A program made the position numbers and the translations under genes. Positions 25,227 through 38,553 of a DNA stretch of 64,000 nt are shown here, piece by piece. How positions within the stretch are numbered: position 1 is the first letter of the stretch; every line of letters begins with the position of its first letter. The stretch lies in the NCBI GenBank assembly GCA_021234155.1, contig JAJEKV010000066.1, positions 436,001 through 500,000 on the forward strand, in the 5' to 3' direction. This stretch comes from Isoetes taiwanensis (Eukaryota; Streptophyta; Lycopodiopsida; Isoetales; Isoetaceae). The notes beneath the pieces are model-generated. The model was not told the DNA's origin, made no database searches, and was given only the letters and a program-made list of their open reading frames with translations.

Positions 25227-28200
25227 TGCTGCCACTTTGTGGCAGCATGTAAGAACAACTTCACAAGAAATCACAAGAAGACCAAGTTACATGTACAAGA
25301 CCTTTCTTTTTGGAGCTCATTGTTTAGGTATGAAGACAAGTCATAGCACCATGTTGAAGACCAATGGAGAACATTCAAAGGAACATCCAAGTTGGCAAAA
25401 GGAATCAAGACTCGAGTCAAAGGCTAAAGGAAAAGTCAAAGAGAGAAGACCCCTAGTCAAAGATTTGAAGACCCCCCAAGAATATGGTATTTTGTCACCT
25501 TTTGAGATCTTAGCATTATCTTAAAGTTCTTGGCTCAAGAAGGCATTGTTCACATCCATTCTCACACCTCTTATCCTTTCTTCATCCCATTCCTCCTATT
25601 TCCATAGCTCAAAGTCCTTTTTCCTAGGTCAAATCTCACACACTCCATATTTCATGCTCATGCACCATGTAAACACCTCCATCACATACACACTTCATAA
25701 TCCACCACCATGCACATGAGAAGTTTGAAAAGTTGCTCCAAAATGGTCACCTTTAAGCCAATTTCGTCATTCTCTCTAAAAAGAAAAAAGAAGAGAAGAG
25801 AAAGTCAAAAGGATCATCACATCATTAGTCCAAGACCAAAAAAATGGTCAAAGACCAAATCTCAAATAGCCTAAGTTGACCACCTCAAAAAAAAAGAAAA
25901 AAAACTAGGTCAAGGTCGAAAAGTCATCATTTATTGCCACCTCACTATCATAGTCATCACACTTCATCCACATCATTACCAAGTCACCTCACACGTGTGT
26001 CCACCTCATCAAGATTTGACCTAGGGAAACTTTCTTTGACACCTCACCCTCCACATCGCCATGCCACATCATCACCACTGCCAAGTCATCACCCTCATGC
26101 CACTTCATCTTTTACATCATGGAAAATAGGCCAAAAAATAAAATTGGCTATTTTCAAATTTTGATTTTTCCACCTGAAAGCCCGCAAAAAAATATACAAA
26201 AAGGTGGTCAAAATTTCTCACATCTAGCCCTTCATTTAGGCCTTCTTGGGTTTTGTGCCACATTTCACTTAAGCAAAAAATTGGTTTTGTTGCTCCCTCC
26301 CCCCAATCCACATCATTTTCTGGCTCCTTTTTTTCTACAAGCCTGTGGGATATTCACTCTTGTTTTTTCAAAAACCCTAAAAAATTCATGCCAAGATCCG
26401 AAATTCTAGCCTAACTAACAGGCAAATCATGGCCAAACCGGCCCGATTTGATCTTTTTCATGACAAGAACCTTGCTGAGAACAGTTAAAACTCCATTTGA
26501 TGCTGTCAGAGATAAGAATCCAGCCACGCAGGAGGTTTATTCGAAAAGGGGACATCAATCAGTGTGGCAATCATGGCTACAGCACCACAACTGACTATTC
26601 TACAGGTCAAGAAAAGTTCTAGCAGGCAGAAGAGGCCAGATCCGGCTCCTTTTTACCAAGAACCGACCAGAAATTGTCGGGTTTAAAAGAACGGTCAAGC
26701 TTCAGGGATTCTTCGAGCACCATAGCGCCTTGAGTGATCAGATCCAGCACCTTACTTATTGGAACAGTGTGGGAAATTCAACTTATTTATTGTATTTCTT
26801 ATGACACGCTTTTTAAAATTGAATGTGTCAATTGACACACTTCCAAATTTTTTGTGTCTCATTTGACGCGTTGTGAACACCATTGACACACTTTTTTTTA
26901 TCTTATCAAATGAAGAAAATAATTTGAACTTCTACAACAAAAAGATTACAATATGATTTTTGCTATGAATGATAAGTTTATATAAATATAAGGAAAATGA
27001 AAAATACTATTGAATATTAATTCTTCTTGCATTATTAAGTATACACATACATTAAGCCTTGTACAGACAACTCTTGTGTATTTGGGGCTCTAAGTTTTTT
27101 TGACACATTTAATATTCTTAAGTGTGTCAAATGACACATTTAAAATTTTTTTAAGGTCTCTTTTGACGCATTTTATCAAACTATAAACTCTCTTTTGACA
27201 CATTTTCTCTACGGAAGATGTCTCTTTGACACATTTTTTTGCTTTTGACACCCTCTGGGGTGTCAAATTCCCACACTGTATTGGAATGACCTCTGGTTGC
27301 CCTGCATTGCCTCTTTGTGTCAGATTTCTTGAAGATCTGATGCAATAAAGTCTTATATTATCCTTTGAAGTCATATATTACCTTTGATTCCTACCTTTTG
27401 TGAATTTTCCTATGCCAAATTGCTGGAAAATTCATTCATTGTATACTTTGGAAGTTCCTTTGAATGAAAATTTGAAGTTGGTGAAGAATTTGCATAGTCT
27501 TGATCTAAAGTTCGAGTTTTGGAAGCACCATTCATGCTATGGCAGTTCCTGAGTCTCAACAACAAAAGTCCCTGTGGTTTATATGAGTTATTTTGGTTCA
27601 TATTTTAATCTAGAGTGCATACTTCAGTACTGCATTGTTTAGTCATAGAAAATTCATCCTAAAGTCTCAAAAAATTATCCAAACAGCTTTTTTTGTCAAG
27701 TTTTATTTACCTGCAGCCTGTACCCATCCCCATCAAGTTGTATCCATCTCATTAAAGTCAAAAAATTGTGTTAAGCATTGCTTCAAAACTCATCTTCTAG
27801 CTCTGTTACAGACTGTCATAAAAATCTGCAAAAAAATTGCATCTTAGCACACAATAGCAATCTTTTTGTTGTTCTAACCTGATGCATATGTTCTATAGGG
27901 TTGTCAGAGTGTGTCAAAAAAAGAAAGTCCAAAAAATTCTTCCCACTCTCTCATCTGCAAATTTCAGCTTTCTGCCAGTTCCATTGACCAAAAATTGACC
28001 CAGTCAGAAGGCGTGTTTTCACCTAGTTCTGGTCAACCATTTGCCTTTGACCTATGCAGGAATCTTCTAGAGACTTCTGAGGATCTATTGCAAGTGTTTC
28101 TATCAAAAAACAATCTTCCCATTTCATTTGGCAATCAAAATTTTGTAAATAGTTTTCTCTTGTTTAGGGATAGCTTATTCACAAGCAAATTTGAGTTGAT

Positions 28201-28293
28201 TTATGCAGGGACTTAGGCACAGATTGGTTGCCTTAAGCAACCTGGAGGTTCTCAACCACTGAGGTTGAAGGTTTTCCAGGAATACCTTCAACA
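25227..28293 (+). repeat. Gypsy-1 5' LTR (copy 1), carrying a hAT MITE
   Basis: Begins TGCTGCCACTTTGTGGCAGCA, a perfect 9-bp stem with a 3-base loop, and ends CCTTCAACA just before TCTTGGAGGTT. It matches 38554-41614 and 48066-50639. At 3067 bp it is longer than the 2574-bp 3' LTR, mainly because of the 514-bp MITE at 26765-27278. Short open frames inside are not genes. Confidence 0.92.
26765..27278. mobile_element. hAT-type MITE inside gypsy-1 5' LTR (copy 1)
   Basis: TIRs CAGTGTGGGAA..., with CAGTGTGGGAATTTGACA on the opposite strand at the right end. The flanking 8-bp direct repeat TATTGGAA is perfect (26757-26764, 27279-27286). The 3' LTR at about 49659 has a single TATTGGAA and no insertion, confirming the empty site. 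About ten copies of TTGACACA-type motifs on both strands fill the subterminal regions, as expected for transposase-binding repeats. No coding capacity. Confidence 0.92.
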
Positions 28294-28334
28294 TCTTGGA
28301 GGTTCTATCGAGTCTTACCTGGATCTTGGAACTC

Positions 28335-28889
28335 ATGGCTCCTAGGAGAATTACCGATGCTACTGAACATGCTGAGCCACCAGAAAACCCTGAGTCATCT
28401 TCAATACCACATGTTACCCTGCCAAATGGTTCAGGCATGCCTTGCACATATTTTGAACTCAATATTCCTATTCCTATTCCTATTCCTACTTTTGACCCAA
28501 GCGTCAATGCCAATAACTTTCTAAGAACCTTTGAAGAATATTACCAAGAGTATGGCTACAAAAAGGGAAGTAAATTTGCTGAATTCAAGAAATGCTTTAA
28601 GAATGAAGAGGTTAGAGCTTGGTTAGAATATGTGATTAGTGATGGTGCTAACACCTGGGAGGAGATTGTCAAGAAGTTCTTAGCCAGGTTTGGTAGACTT
28701 CTTGAACCTCAAGATTTGGTCTTTGAACTGCAGAACTTTCATATAAAAAATGGTGAAACAAATCGCCAATATGTTGAAAGGTTTAATTGCTATCTCACCA
28801 AGTGCCAAGTGCACAAGGTGCCTAACCATACCTTTGCATTTTGGTTGCCTCTTTTATCGAGGGGATTAAGCAAAGACCTCGAGTTCTGA
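28335..28889 (+). CDS. Gypsy-1 Gag N-terminal part (copy 1)
   Basis: From MAPRRITDA this frame gives 184 residues: a proline-rich PIPIPIPTFDP stretch encoded by a CCTATT-type microsatellite, then the retrotransposon Gag core (FLRTFEEYYQEYGYKKGSKFAEF, WLEYVISDGANTWEEIVKKFLARFG, QYVERFNCYLTKC). It is identical or nearly so to 41657-42202 until about 28690. After about 28830 small indels begin and the C-terminal residues diverge. Confidence 0.8.
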   Translation: MAPRRITDATEHAEPPENPESSSIPHVTLPNGSGMPCTYFELNIPIPIPIPTFDPSVNANNFLRTFEEYYQEYGYKKGSKFAEFKKCFKNEEVRAWLEYVISDGANTWEEIVKKFLARFGRLLEPQDLVFELQNFHIKNGETNRQYVERFNCYLTKCQVHKVPNHTFAFWLPLLSRGLSKDLEF

Positions 28890-31800
28890 GGAAAAATGCC
28901 GAAGTTGCCAAAACAGCAAGAAGGTTTTGACACCATACATAAGGCTTTACAAGATCCATTGAAGCCCTGGCGAAATGCTAACCTATCTCCCCGATGACTT
29001 GCAAGCTTCCAATGATTCTTTTCTCCCCGATTATGACTAAGAATACAGGCTCTACTCCTATACCCGTCTATGCCATCCAAAAGAAAAAAAAAGCCTAAGA
29101 GTGATGATGCATCTCTGGAAGTGGGACATCTTGATCGGATCTCAACAAGATCACTTGAAGCCTTGGGTGAGGTCACTAAACAACTCATGGAAATGAAGGC
29201 CGATAAACGAGGAGAGAAGAGTTTATTCACCTGTACTTATTGCTTAAAACACTCATTCTTGATTATTCGCGGTATGGGGCGATGTCTAAAATGTAGTAAG
29301 AAGGGGCACTATGGTAAAAGTGTCCCCTTGTGCTTTATAAAAGCTATAGGACACTATGAAGATAAATGTAGTGTCAGAGATATTTTTGCTAGGCAAAGAA
29401 AAGCTAAGGCTAGTGAGCCAAGTGCTTAAATTAAGTTTTGCAGGAAGAAAGATATTTTTCAAGACCTAAGGCTTCTTCCTCCGTGGAACTTGCAAAGAAG
29501 AAAGTCATTCCCGCACCGGGGAGCTAAAAGCTTTGAAGAGAAGAAGAAATCATGGCTGTGCACACAAGAGGAGGCCCTCAATGCCAAAGGCAAGGAGGAG
29601 AAGATTGACTTCGAACTGCAGACATTTAAAACAAAACAAGTTGAGAATGGGGTTGTACCCCTCCTCCCTATCAAAATTTCTGAAAAGGATAGTGATGAAT
29701 TTGAATACCCGGCTTCAAAATGCAAAGTTAGTGTAGATCTACTCAACTTTGCTCCTTCTTATTACGTTGTGGATATGTGTCTAAAAAGGACGGGTAAACC
29801 TCACCCGAGAGAAGAGCAAGTTGTCTTTACCAACCATATAGGCTGAGCAAATGCTAAAACAAGAAGAGCATGATCCGGTGTCTTCACCGCATTGCAAAGG
29901 TTGGTAACAAAGTCCTAAACAAAGTATTATTAGCTAGAGGATCACCTTTGAATGTCATGCCACATCATATCATGAAACTTAGTGGTTTGGAAGTAGACAA
30001 AAAGGTCCCTATGATCTTAAAATCTTTCTCAAACTCAAGAATCAATCCTTTAGGCATGGTGAATGATGTAGCTTGTCGACGTGGAAGGAATCCAAAGTAG
30101 CTGCAAATTTTGTTTGTGGTGGCATTTGGGGAGCTAAATGAAAAGTAAATTTGTGAAGCATTTGACCCAGGAGAAGATGGCTATCAGCGTGGATGCAAAC
30201 GGTTTGGTCAAAGGAGGAGAATATACCATCTCCGGATGGAAAAAGAGCATTGCACTTTTAACAACTTGGGTATAAATCCTCACCATACATTTCAAGAGAA
30301 TCAAGTTCCCAAGACAGGTGATGGCTTTGGCCAGAATGGAAAACACATGGGCTCTGAAGTTTTTTGTGAGAACACGCCTTGGGAAGTGCACAAAGGTATG
30401 CAAAGGTAATGAGTTCTTACATGTGGTTTGGTGGTGTGTCAAAGAAATTAAGTATAACCCGTCACATTTGCAATCATAAAGACAAAATAACACCGTTGTG
30501 TGAATTAGGAAAGAATCTATCCAATTAGCAAATATGGCCGAGAATAGCAGGCAGCGATTGCAGGACTTCAAGAAGCTATTGTAACCATCTAGGTGTGACT
30601 AACTTGTTGCCTGGAGATTCTCAACTCATATGCGGGTAGATTGAAGGACAATGCAGGAGCCAAAGCATGAGAGATGATGATAAAACTCAAGGATCAGGTA
30701 TTGGGAGAATTAGCAAAATTCAACTATGAGCTGCAGCATACAGAGAGGGCTAAACTCTGGTGATTCCCTATCTGAGGAGATGTGCTCTTGGGGCATCTAG
30801 CTGAAGAGGAGCCATCAGGAAGATGGGAGGATGAGGAACTTCAACAACTCTATCATATCTTGGTAATCAATGCAAGCTCTGAAAAGGTAAAGGAAGTCAA
30901 GGTGAAGAATAATGAAGATAGGGTCTTGTATGTGGGAGACATGTTCAAAGAAAGAAGAAAGGGAAAGCATTTGTAAGCTTCTTTTAACACTTGGAATGAT
31001 GTTTTTGCTTGGGATTACAGGGAATTATTAGGAATAGATAAGAATGTTTGTGGTTGAGATTAAGATAAAGAAAATCAAAAGCAGTTATGCAGCTTGGGAA
31101 ATTAACACTTCTTTGTTAAGATCCATTAGAACTTTTCAAAATGAAGGATCTTTGGAGTTATGAAAGAAATCATTAATCTGATTGGTTGTCTTGCATTGTG
31201 CACATTGAAAAGAAAGAACAAAACCATTAGAATACATTGATTATAGGAGTTTAAACAAAGCAACAATAAAAGTACATTTATCCTTTTTCTTGAGGAAGTA
31301 TTACTGACGGAGTTAGGGGAAGGAGGAGTTTATTCATTCTTGGATGGCTTCTCCGAGGGTTTTAACCCGGATCATTATCAACGAAGAGACCAAGCCAAAA
31401 CATCCTTTGTCACACCTTGGGGAACTTTTGTCGAAGGCCCTTTGGACTTATGAATGCATCTGCCACATTTCAAAGGGCAATGGATACCATTTTTCAAGGA
31501 TATTGACCTAATTTGTTAGAGTTTTCTTAGATGATCTTTATTGTCCAATTCTAAGCTAAAATATCACACTGACATACCTCCACAACTCATTCTCTATGCT
31601 GGGAAAGAGGAGAATGAGCTTAAACAAGAAAATGCATCTTCTTTTGTTCCGAAGATTTGCCCGGGCATGAAGTCTCGAGGATCCCGGGGGATCAAATTGT
31701 GAAGCAATTTCAAGCCCTCGAGAACTTAACACCATCCAAAGGAAACCATCGAGCAAGTCAAGAGCTTTCTAGAGCATGACAAGTTTCTTAAGGATGTACG

Positions 31801-32815
31801 TGCCATACTTCTCTCATAGGTCTATCTATCCTGCGCTTGACCCAAAGGAAGGAGGTTTCTCAAGAAAGAAAGTAAATTCATGCGAGTAGAAGCGGATGAC
31901 CTGCCAAAGTTTCTTTTGAGGCAATCGTGAAACCATCTACAAATCAACCTTGCTCAAACCACAAGCTTATGCGAACCCTTTCAAGCCCATCTAGGAATTG
32001 TGACCAAAAGAAGGCTGTAGGCCTTGCTTGCCACTGATCTGAGGAGACAACATTGTGACCTTTTCAACAAAGATTTGATCGATCGTATGAGATGTAAAGC
32101 GGGGCAGAAAAGTTAGTGACTCGATGTATTTTGTTTGACAAAGCAGGGACATCTGATCCAAAAGCAACAAAACTCAAATTCATGAAGCAAATCCCTTTGC
32201 TCTTTGCAAAGAAACCACGAGGAGAAAGCCAAACTATCGCGGTGGAGCTTACAGGGTACAAATTATGATATAGACATCGGATATCATAAATTTAAAGATT
32301 CTAGTTTTTATCTTACTAATATTTTGTTTTGAGCATGAGGAGCTTGGAAGATCTGGACAACAACGACATAGGAGCCACGATTAGCCTATTTGAAGAAGGC
32401 GGCAACAAGCTATTAGGAACTTTCTTGAAAGGAGAAGCGCCAGAATCTTCTTCGAGCCACGGAGATTCAAAGACAAGGCCAAAGTTCGGACTAATTGGTG
32501 ATGTTTTGTGCGGGGTGAACCAAAGAAGGCATTTTACTAAGATATGTGGACAAGTTTGAGCGGAATTGGTACTAAAAGCGCTTTATAGGGTGTATGTGGA
32601 GGCCACTTTGCTCTTGACACAATTTGCCAAAAAGATACTTAGATCAGGTTACTATTGGCCATCAATCTTCAAAGGCTGCTTTGAAACCATCGAAGCCACA
32701 AGTGCCAAATCTTTGGGAAAAGGATCCTTCGACTGCTCCTCACGACGACCATAGCATCTCAAGACACTTCGGATCAAAGTTAGACTTTAATGCACTCGAA
32801 TTAGAAGATAGCAAA
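28890..32815 (+). pseudogene. Gypsy-1 gag-pol (copy 1), broken by many small indels
   Basis: Collinear with 42203-46235. It holds a zinc knuckle region near 29230-29400 (CLKCSKKGHYGK), a protease-like part near 29860-30100 (LLARGSPLNVMPHH), an RNase H-like part near 30380-30780, RT near 31140-31560 and an H2C2 region near 32560-32720. Nearly every block is interrupted by one- to several-base changes, mostly where the clean copy has CAG or CTG. Many of these may be consensus errors rather than real mutations. The end at 32815 is the duplication junction, within the insertion that splits integrase. Confidence 0.8.
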
Positions 32816-33220
32816 AATACGAGAAGAAACATAAAGTAACATCTTCAACTTATTGTCATTTTCAATTTATACCACCTTCTTACATTACATGAGATATCTA
32901 GAGGCGACTTTTATTTCTCTTGTTGCACTGAGCAAGATTTGAAGCTTTACTATTTGTTTGTTTTAAGGGACCGTAATGGTGTTCTCTTGTTCATTTAAAT
33001 AGCCGAGGCGTGATATCACTATTTGGTTTCCGTTATTTTGATAAGTAACTTAATGTTTTATGAATAAGCTTTTCGATCTCCTCAAAACATTTGGTATTTG
33101 ATTTGAATGGGATCCACCGCAGCATTGCCAAAAGCAACTTTCTCGATCCATCATGTTATATAAAAATTGAGTCCTTGGCTGTGCAATGTGAAAAATCAGA
33201 CAAACATGATGGATGACTGG

Positions 33221-34825
33221 TGTGATTTCCCCGCTAAACATATCGCCGCAACTCTACAGAAAATCCCCCGTCCTGGGCCAAAAATCCCGTCCAGTTCTCT
33301 GGCTCCCCTCCCGACTCTAAGGTGACCCTAGTGCGGGAGGGGACAACAAGGTGGTCTTGGCGCCTTCCCATGGGCTCCTTAATAGCTTTAAGCCGCATAA
33401 ACATGTCGTAACCAGTACCTAACAAAGATAAATACTACCGGCTGGGTAGTCCATCACACATTCACAAGTGCAAAGATGAGATAATCATAAACCTAAAACA
33501 TGAGAGCTCCTACCCATGGCTCGTGACTTAAGGAGGGACGACTGACCGGGCTTAGGCTCAAGATAGAGCGCATCGAAGTCATGGCAATGGCGAGGGCCGG
33601 CATAAGACAATGGCTAGGCTGACCACTCCATCCGCCTCTCCTGTAGACATACTTTGGCATGGGCTCGATCGCTCTGGCATGACTCTAGCCTTCCGATACA
33701 CCATGGCATCACCCATCGACTACTCAAAGTTGCATCTCCCTCGGGTTCGCCGAGGCAGAAGGGTTGCATCTCCCCTTCCTTGCCCAGAGGTTCCCTGCCA
33801 GAGAATCGTGGGGGCGGCCACACGCATTCATACCCCACCTAACCCCCAAACAAGAGCCAAGCCGACACTTGCAACTCTGAGTATGTGGCCACACCATCGC
33901 CTTCAGAGGTGCTCCACCCATGCTCGCCCACACGTAAGTGACCCACCATGTCAGGGCCCACTATGGGATCCCCTCAGCCCCCCACTCTGTGATCCTCCTC
34001 TCCCCATTGCCTCTAGCCCCGCTGTAGTACAGTCACGTAATAGCCTCCAGCCCTAAGTGGGTTCCTATGCACGCCGCAACTAATAGGAATCCAAGGGATC
34101 TAAACTAGGAGCACACACATATGGCCCCAGTTCTCACCCCCTTCCCAATAAGGCAAGAGGAGCAAAACATGATCACCCCAACATCACATAACATCATCAT
34201 AATTATAGTAAGAACATCTTAACCTAATCATACAAATTCAACTTCTACGCTAGGTTCCTTTGATTAGGGTTCAAGATGTTGAATACTCTGCCCTAGGATG
34301 GCTCTACTTCAGATGTCAGAATACTGGGAACTCCATCCGAGCTCTAACTTCCAGATGGATCACTAAGAGCACTACTCCACATACCGCCTCCAAGCACTCC
34401 TCCCAATCCTGGCTTCCATGACCTTCAAGGTGTTCGGAGGTAGCTCCCACTCACGACAGCCATCGCCTGGCCGCCACGCCACAGGCCACACGAGACGCTC
34501 TCAAACCAGTTTCGAAATGGAAGGAGGTTCCTGCATCAAGGTTGGAGCGAAAAGAGGCCTAGGGTTAGGGTTTAGGCCTTATAGGTTAGGAGTTCTACAT
34601 GTTGGTGCCACGTGGGCTCATTAGGGCAGTCCGTAGGCAGCTCACAGCAAGGCTTAATGTGGGAAGATGTATCAACTCTAAGGTTGCCAAGTTATATGAA
34701 TAACTTAGTCATGCCCCCTAGTGCCACCTTCTGGCGGTATACAAGGCCATGAAGATAGATTCTGTATAGTGATATTCCGTCCCGGAAATATAATGCGATT
34801 TATGGCGATATTTCCGAACGTCACA
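33221..34825. mobile_element. Putative solo LTR inserted in copy 2 only
   Basis: The 1605-bp block is absent from copy 1 (empty site at about 21552). It begins TGTGATTTCCCCGC and ends TTTCCGAACGTCACA, giving TG...CA ends with 5-bp TGTGA/TCACA inverted repeats, as LTRs have. It is much GC-richer than its surroundings and has no transposase or pol frame. Target duplication is blurred (CTGG before, CTCGG after) because this region's consensus is noisy. A degraded non-autonomous element is the alternative. Confidence 0.55.
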
Positions 34826-37800
34826 CTCGGCGCAGTGGAAGGAAGGTCGTCATGGTTGACGATGATGCCTTAAAGCATTGCTTCAATCAATCACATTCAT
34901 TAAATTCACCATCCTATCATCTCATATCTTTGGCCGACACTGCATCAATCATCACCGTATTGAAGGAAATAGCATCGAAATGTCGCCGAACATATAAAAA
35001 TCATATTCACTGGCCATCCAAATAGGAGAAATTGACAGGATCTTGAGAAAATTGTCCCAAAAAGGACTACTTTAATATATGTAATACAATACGCTTTAAA
35101 TATATACTTGTAATTTCACTCAACAAACTTTGTAATCATCGTGCATGGTGTGTATATTATTTATGTTTCTAGCTGTTCATGTTGTTCATGTTGAAATGAT
35201 AAAGACCTTAATTCTTCATTTTAGGATTGCATAACATAATAAAGATGATAGATTTATTCAACTTAAATCTTACCCGCTAATTTCAAGTATATGAATGTTT
35301 TTATTTTTAAAATGGCCCACTTGCTTTTTTTTATTCATTTTAATATTGGAGATTGGGGGGAGGTTGAGAAAATTGTGAAAAGGGACTATTTTGATATATC
35401 TATTTCATATTCATCTATGTATGGTGCAAATTTTTGCAATCTTCTAGGTCCCTATGTTATCCAAGTTTAAGTGATAAAGTACTTCAATTGTGATATCTTT
35501 TACGATGTGTCTCAAATGAGCACACAATATGCATGGCTACGATTGAAAATGAACAAGCTACAAAACCCTATACAAACGCGTGTCCCAATTTAAATGAATG
35601 ATGATTGGTTGGTAAATATTGGGTGGGCCCATACCCTATACCCATACCGGGGCTTTGTTAAAAAGTGGCCCTCAAGAATCGGTTCTCTTTTTCTTTTTTT
35701 TTTTCCTTTTTTGAAGAAATGAAGGTACCATTGGTTTATTTTCTTCAAATAAAAGTACATACAACAAGACAAAGGAGATTACTATTACAACTCATACCTC
35801 AACTTCTTTGTCTTTCTCGGTGTATGTCTATCCCAACTCTAATGAGTCCGATAGGTGCTCTCACGACCAAAATACTCATCGCACAATACATGATAAAGTA
35901 GGAAAAAAACAAGAGCACAAATCCTCGGCCTTGAAATTACTCCTAAATAAACGCAAAGGCAATTCTTGGTGACATGAAAGGCATGTTCCCGACATAACAA
36001 CCACTCAAGCATATTAGTTCTGAACTTTGCTTAAGCATCAACACTTAGGTATTTAAAATGCCAGCTTAGAGCACTTGAACATCGATGGGCATATACAAGA
36101 GACCCTAACAAAAATGTTCAAATTAGAACATTTAAAATTCCTAGTACGTGCATAATGTCACATTGTGGAGTTACATGTAGGCCAATCAAGCCCCAAACTA
36201 TTTAGCCTCTCGCGAAAAAAAAAATAAGCAAGCTTCTTTTGGAATATCATGGGGCCCTAGTAACAGAATGCGGCATTGTGGGGATTATGTACTCCGATAC
36301 ATCATTCTAGTACACTACAAGAAGCCCAAAGAATATGCTTTCAACACAAACTTCACAACCTTGGTCTCTTAACCTACTTTACCTAATGAGTGATTCTTCC
36401 CGCTAGCAAGAAAAAAAGGAGCCACATAGAGATAATGGCGTTTACTTTTCCATTCCGCGAAGATATTCCCTCGCCTCAAGTTACCAATCTAAAGAACATC
36501 TTCACAAAATTTGATACAACTTTCTTTGCCTTATAGGCTATTATCTAGATTGGGATCGCCCTTTTTAGCTTGTCCATTTGACATGGTGTATGCATCTATA
36601 GAAGGAAGTCGTTATTGGTCAAGGTGAGAAGCAAGTCCCTTCTACACCTTATAGGCCGAAGATCCCAATGGGGCCATCAAAGTGTGTCAATGAGACATAG
36701 AGTACCAAAGGAAGAATTCCACGTTAGTGGGTATCCGATGCATCGTTAAGCCACCCGAAGAAGAATATATTGCCACGATGACCAGACACTATTGATGGAA
36801 GTAGTAAACCACTTCAGCCTTACCAGCATCCTTCCTTGAATGTAATAGCATAAACCGCTGTACTTGGTCCATTTAGAGACGGCCCGCCCCGCCTGGCCGC
36901 TCAGAATAGCGCCTCCGCATGGCCGCTCATCACACTTTATGGCAGAGATCCACTAACGTCAAATTGATAGCGCAACCCAATTTTTATTTGTGCAATTTTT
37001 GAAAGCTAATAAAAATATGCTTAAAGAAGTCACTCTTAAGGAACTCCTAACTCCTAAGTATACACATGAAATGGATAGAAACCTCCTCATGTACATTGTA
37101 TGGCACCATAAAAGTTAACTCTCTTTGATGCCATCCACGTCATAAAAAAGAAATCCTTTTATCCAAGGAAGAAATATTTGTAGTAATGGTGATATCAGAA
37201 GATACCAACGGATAAGCTCGTTTATTAAAATAAAAATTATTCAATTGTTGAAGGTGGGCATCCAATACCCAAGACTATATCTCAATCATGCACAAACCTT
37301 GTAGTTGGCAACATCCACGATCTTCGGCTCAAGGTGGCAAAATGCTACAATTCCTAGATGATAGATAGGTAGGTAGATAGATACTAAATATTTCCAATAT
37401 AATTTGGCAAAAGTTTCTTTCTTTTTTTTTTCCCTCATTTCATCGGGTAAAAGTAAGTAGAATAAGAGGATAGAAACATTAGGTTTATTTTTCTCCGGTG
37501 GCCATGGTTGAGTAGTTTGACAATTTTCGTGGTCTTTGGTATATTATGTGTAAATCTCACAATTTGTATTTTAAGACTGGTCTTTAGAGAGGGTCTGCTG
37601 GGTTGGGCTTAATCTAAGCTTTACTTCAGCTTCAAGATAACTGTTTGAAGTAAGAAATATTCCCATCATTGTCTAGATTTTTATCGACGTCGATGCCATG
37701 ATCGTGCCATTTTATGATGAGCACCGAATGTATTGTATTTACTTTATTTTCTAATAGCCTTGGAATTAACATATCATATGGTGTTGGCGATGATCAACTT

Positions 37801-37844
37801 GATACACATGATTAAAGAAATTTGACTGTGAAACTCACTACTAA
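34826..37844. other. Non-coding left flank of the duplication, copy 2
   Basis: Counterpart of 21580-24625, collinear but with frequent small indels and substitutions clustered at CAG/CTG and CG positions. No gene. Confidence 0.6.
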
Positions 37845-38553
37845 TGTTGGACCTCAACCCGCTTTAAGAATCAAACAAGAAGCCAACTTGAATTATGCTC
37901 AAGTTGGGGTTCGGAATTCACATCACTTAAGGTGATCAGTCTATACAAGAAACTTTCAGAGAAATAGCTTAAATATTAAGAGTTCATACCTTTCCCATTT
38001 CAGGAATGTGGAGCTTTCACTCAAATCGATGTAGCAAGCAGGTTTGGATTGATTCTTAAGGTCAAATGGTTTGAAATGATGTAAAAGTTGTAGGAATGCA
38101 ATGGAGAAATTCTGAAATTTCGAAGTTATATGAGTTCAAACTCGGGTCAAAAAATGGTCAATGGCAGAAAAGTAGAATTCAAGTTGCCTGATTGTTTTTT
38201 GACAAAATTCCAAAGCAGAGTGGTATTAAATGGTCTTATAGTATAATGCAGGAAGTCAGATTCAAATTTGAATCAACAAAAGTATTTTTAAGCACGGATT
38301 TGCATTAACACAGTCAAGAACAATATCAGTCAGAAAGGGCAAATTTGTAACTCGAGTTTGGATGGTTTTTTTTTTTTTTTTTCACATATGGGTATTAATA
38401 TACGAGGAAATAGATGGCAACTTGTCAAAATAGGATATAGATCAATAGGTGTTCTTTTGGAAGATGTTTTGAGACGATAAAATGCAAGAAATTATATCAG
38501 TGATGATTTTTCAACTTGGTTGACAATTTTCATTGATAAAGAAAGTCATGTAC
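37845..38553 (-). repeat. Gypsy-2 3' LTR, first part, interrupted by gypsy-1 (copy 2)
   Basis: Starts TGTTGGACCTCAACCC and aligns to 62624-63346, retaining the TTCTTAAGGTCAAATGGTTT segment that copy 1 lost. It ends in ATGTA (38548-38552) at the gypsy-1 insertion point. On the gypsy-2 strand this is the end of the 3' LTR. Confidence 0.85.

Larger units (their letters stand above)
21143..32815 (+). repeat. Tandem segmental duplication, copy 1
   Basis: Collinear with 32816-46235. The start (near ATACAGGAAGAGAAAACATA) matches 32816 onward (ATACGAGAAGAAACATAAAG). The end (GAATTAGAAGATAGCA at about 32800-32815) matches 46221-46235, where copy 2 runs on. It contains left flank, gypsy-2 LTR piece, gypsy-1 5' LTR and gypsy-1 gag-pol up to the integrase. 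Copy 1 lacks the 1.6-kb insertion of copy 2 and small segments near 24840, 24990 and 26320 that copy 2 keeps. The part after about 28.7 kb has erratic small indels. Confidence 0.85.

Noticed and set aside
25207-25524. 105-codon open frame at the start of gypsy-1 5' LTR, repeated at 38564 and 48130
   Set aside because: Lies in the LTR, begins outside it in one copy, and is Lys/Ser-rich low complexity without a domain; recurrence is due to the LTR itself.
33600-34060. 148-codon frame in the GC-rich insertion of copy 2
   Set aside because: Pro/His/Arg-rich composition typical of GC-rich non-coding sequence, overlapping frames on both strands, no domain.
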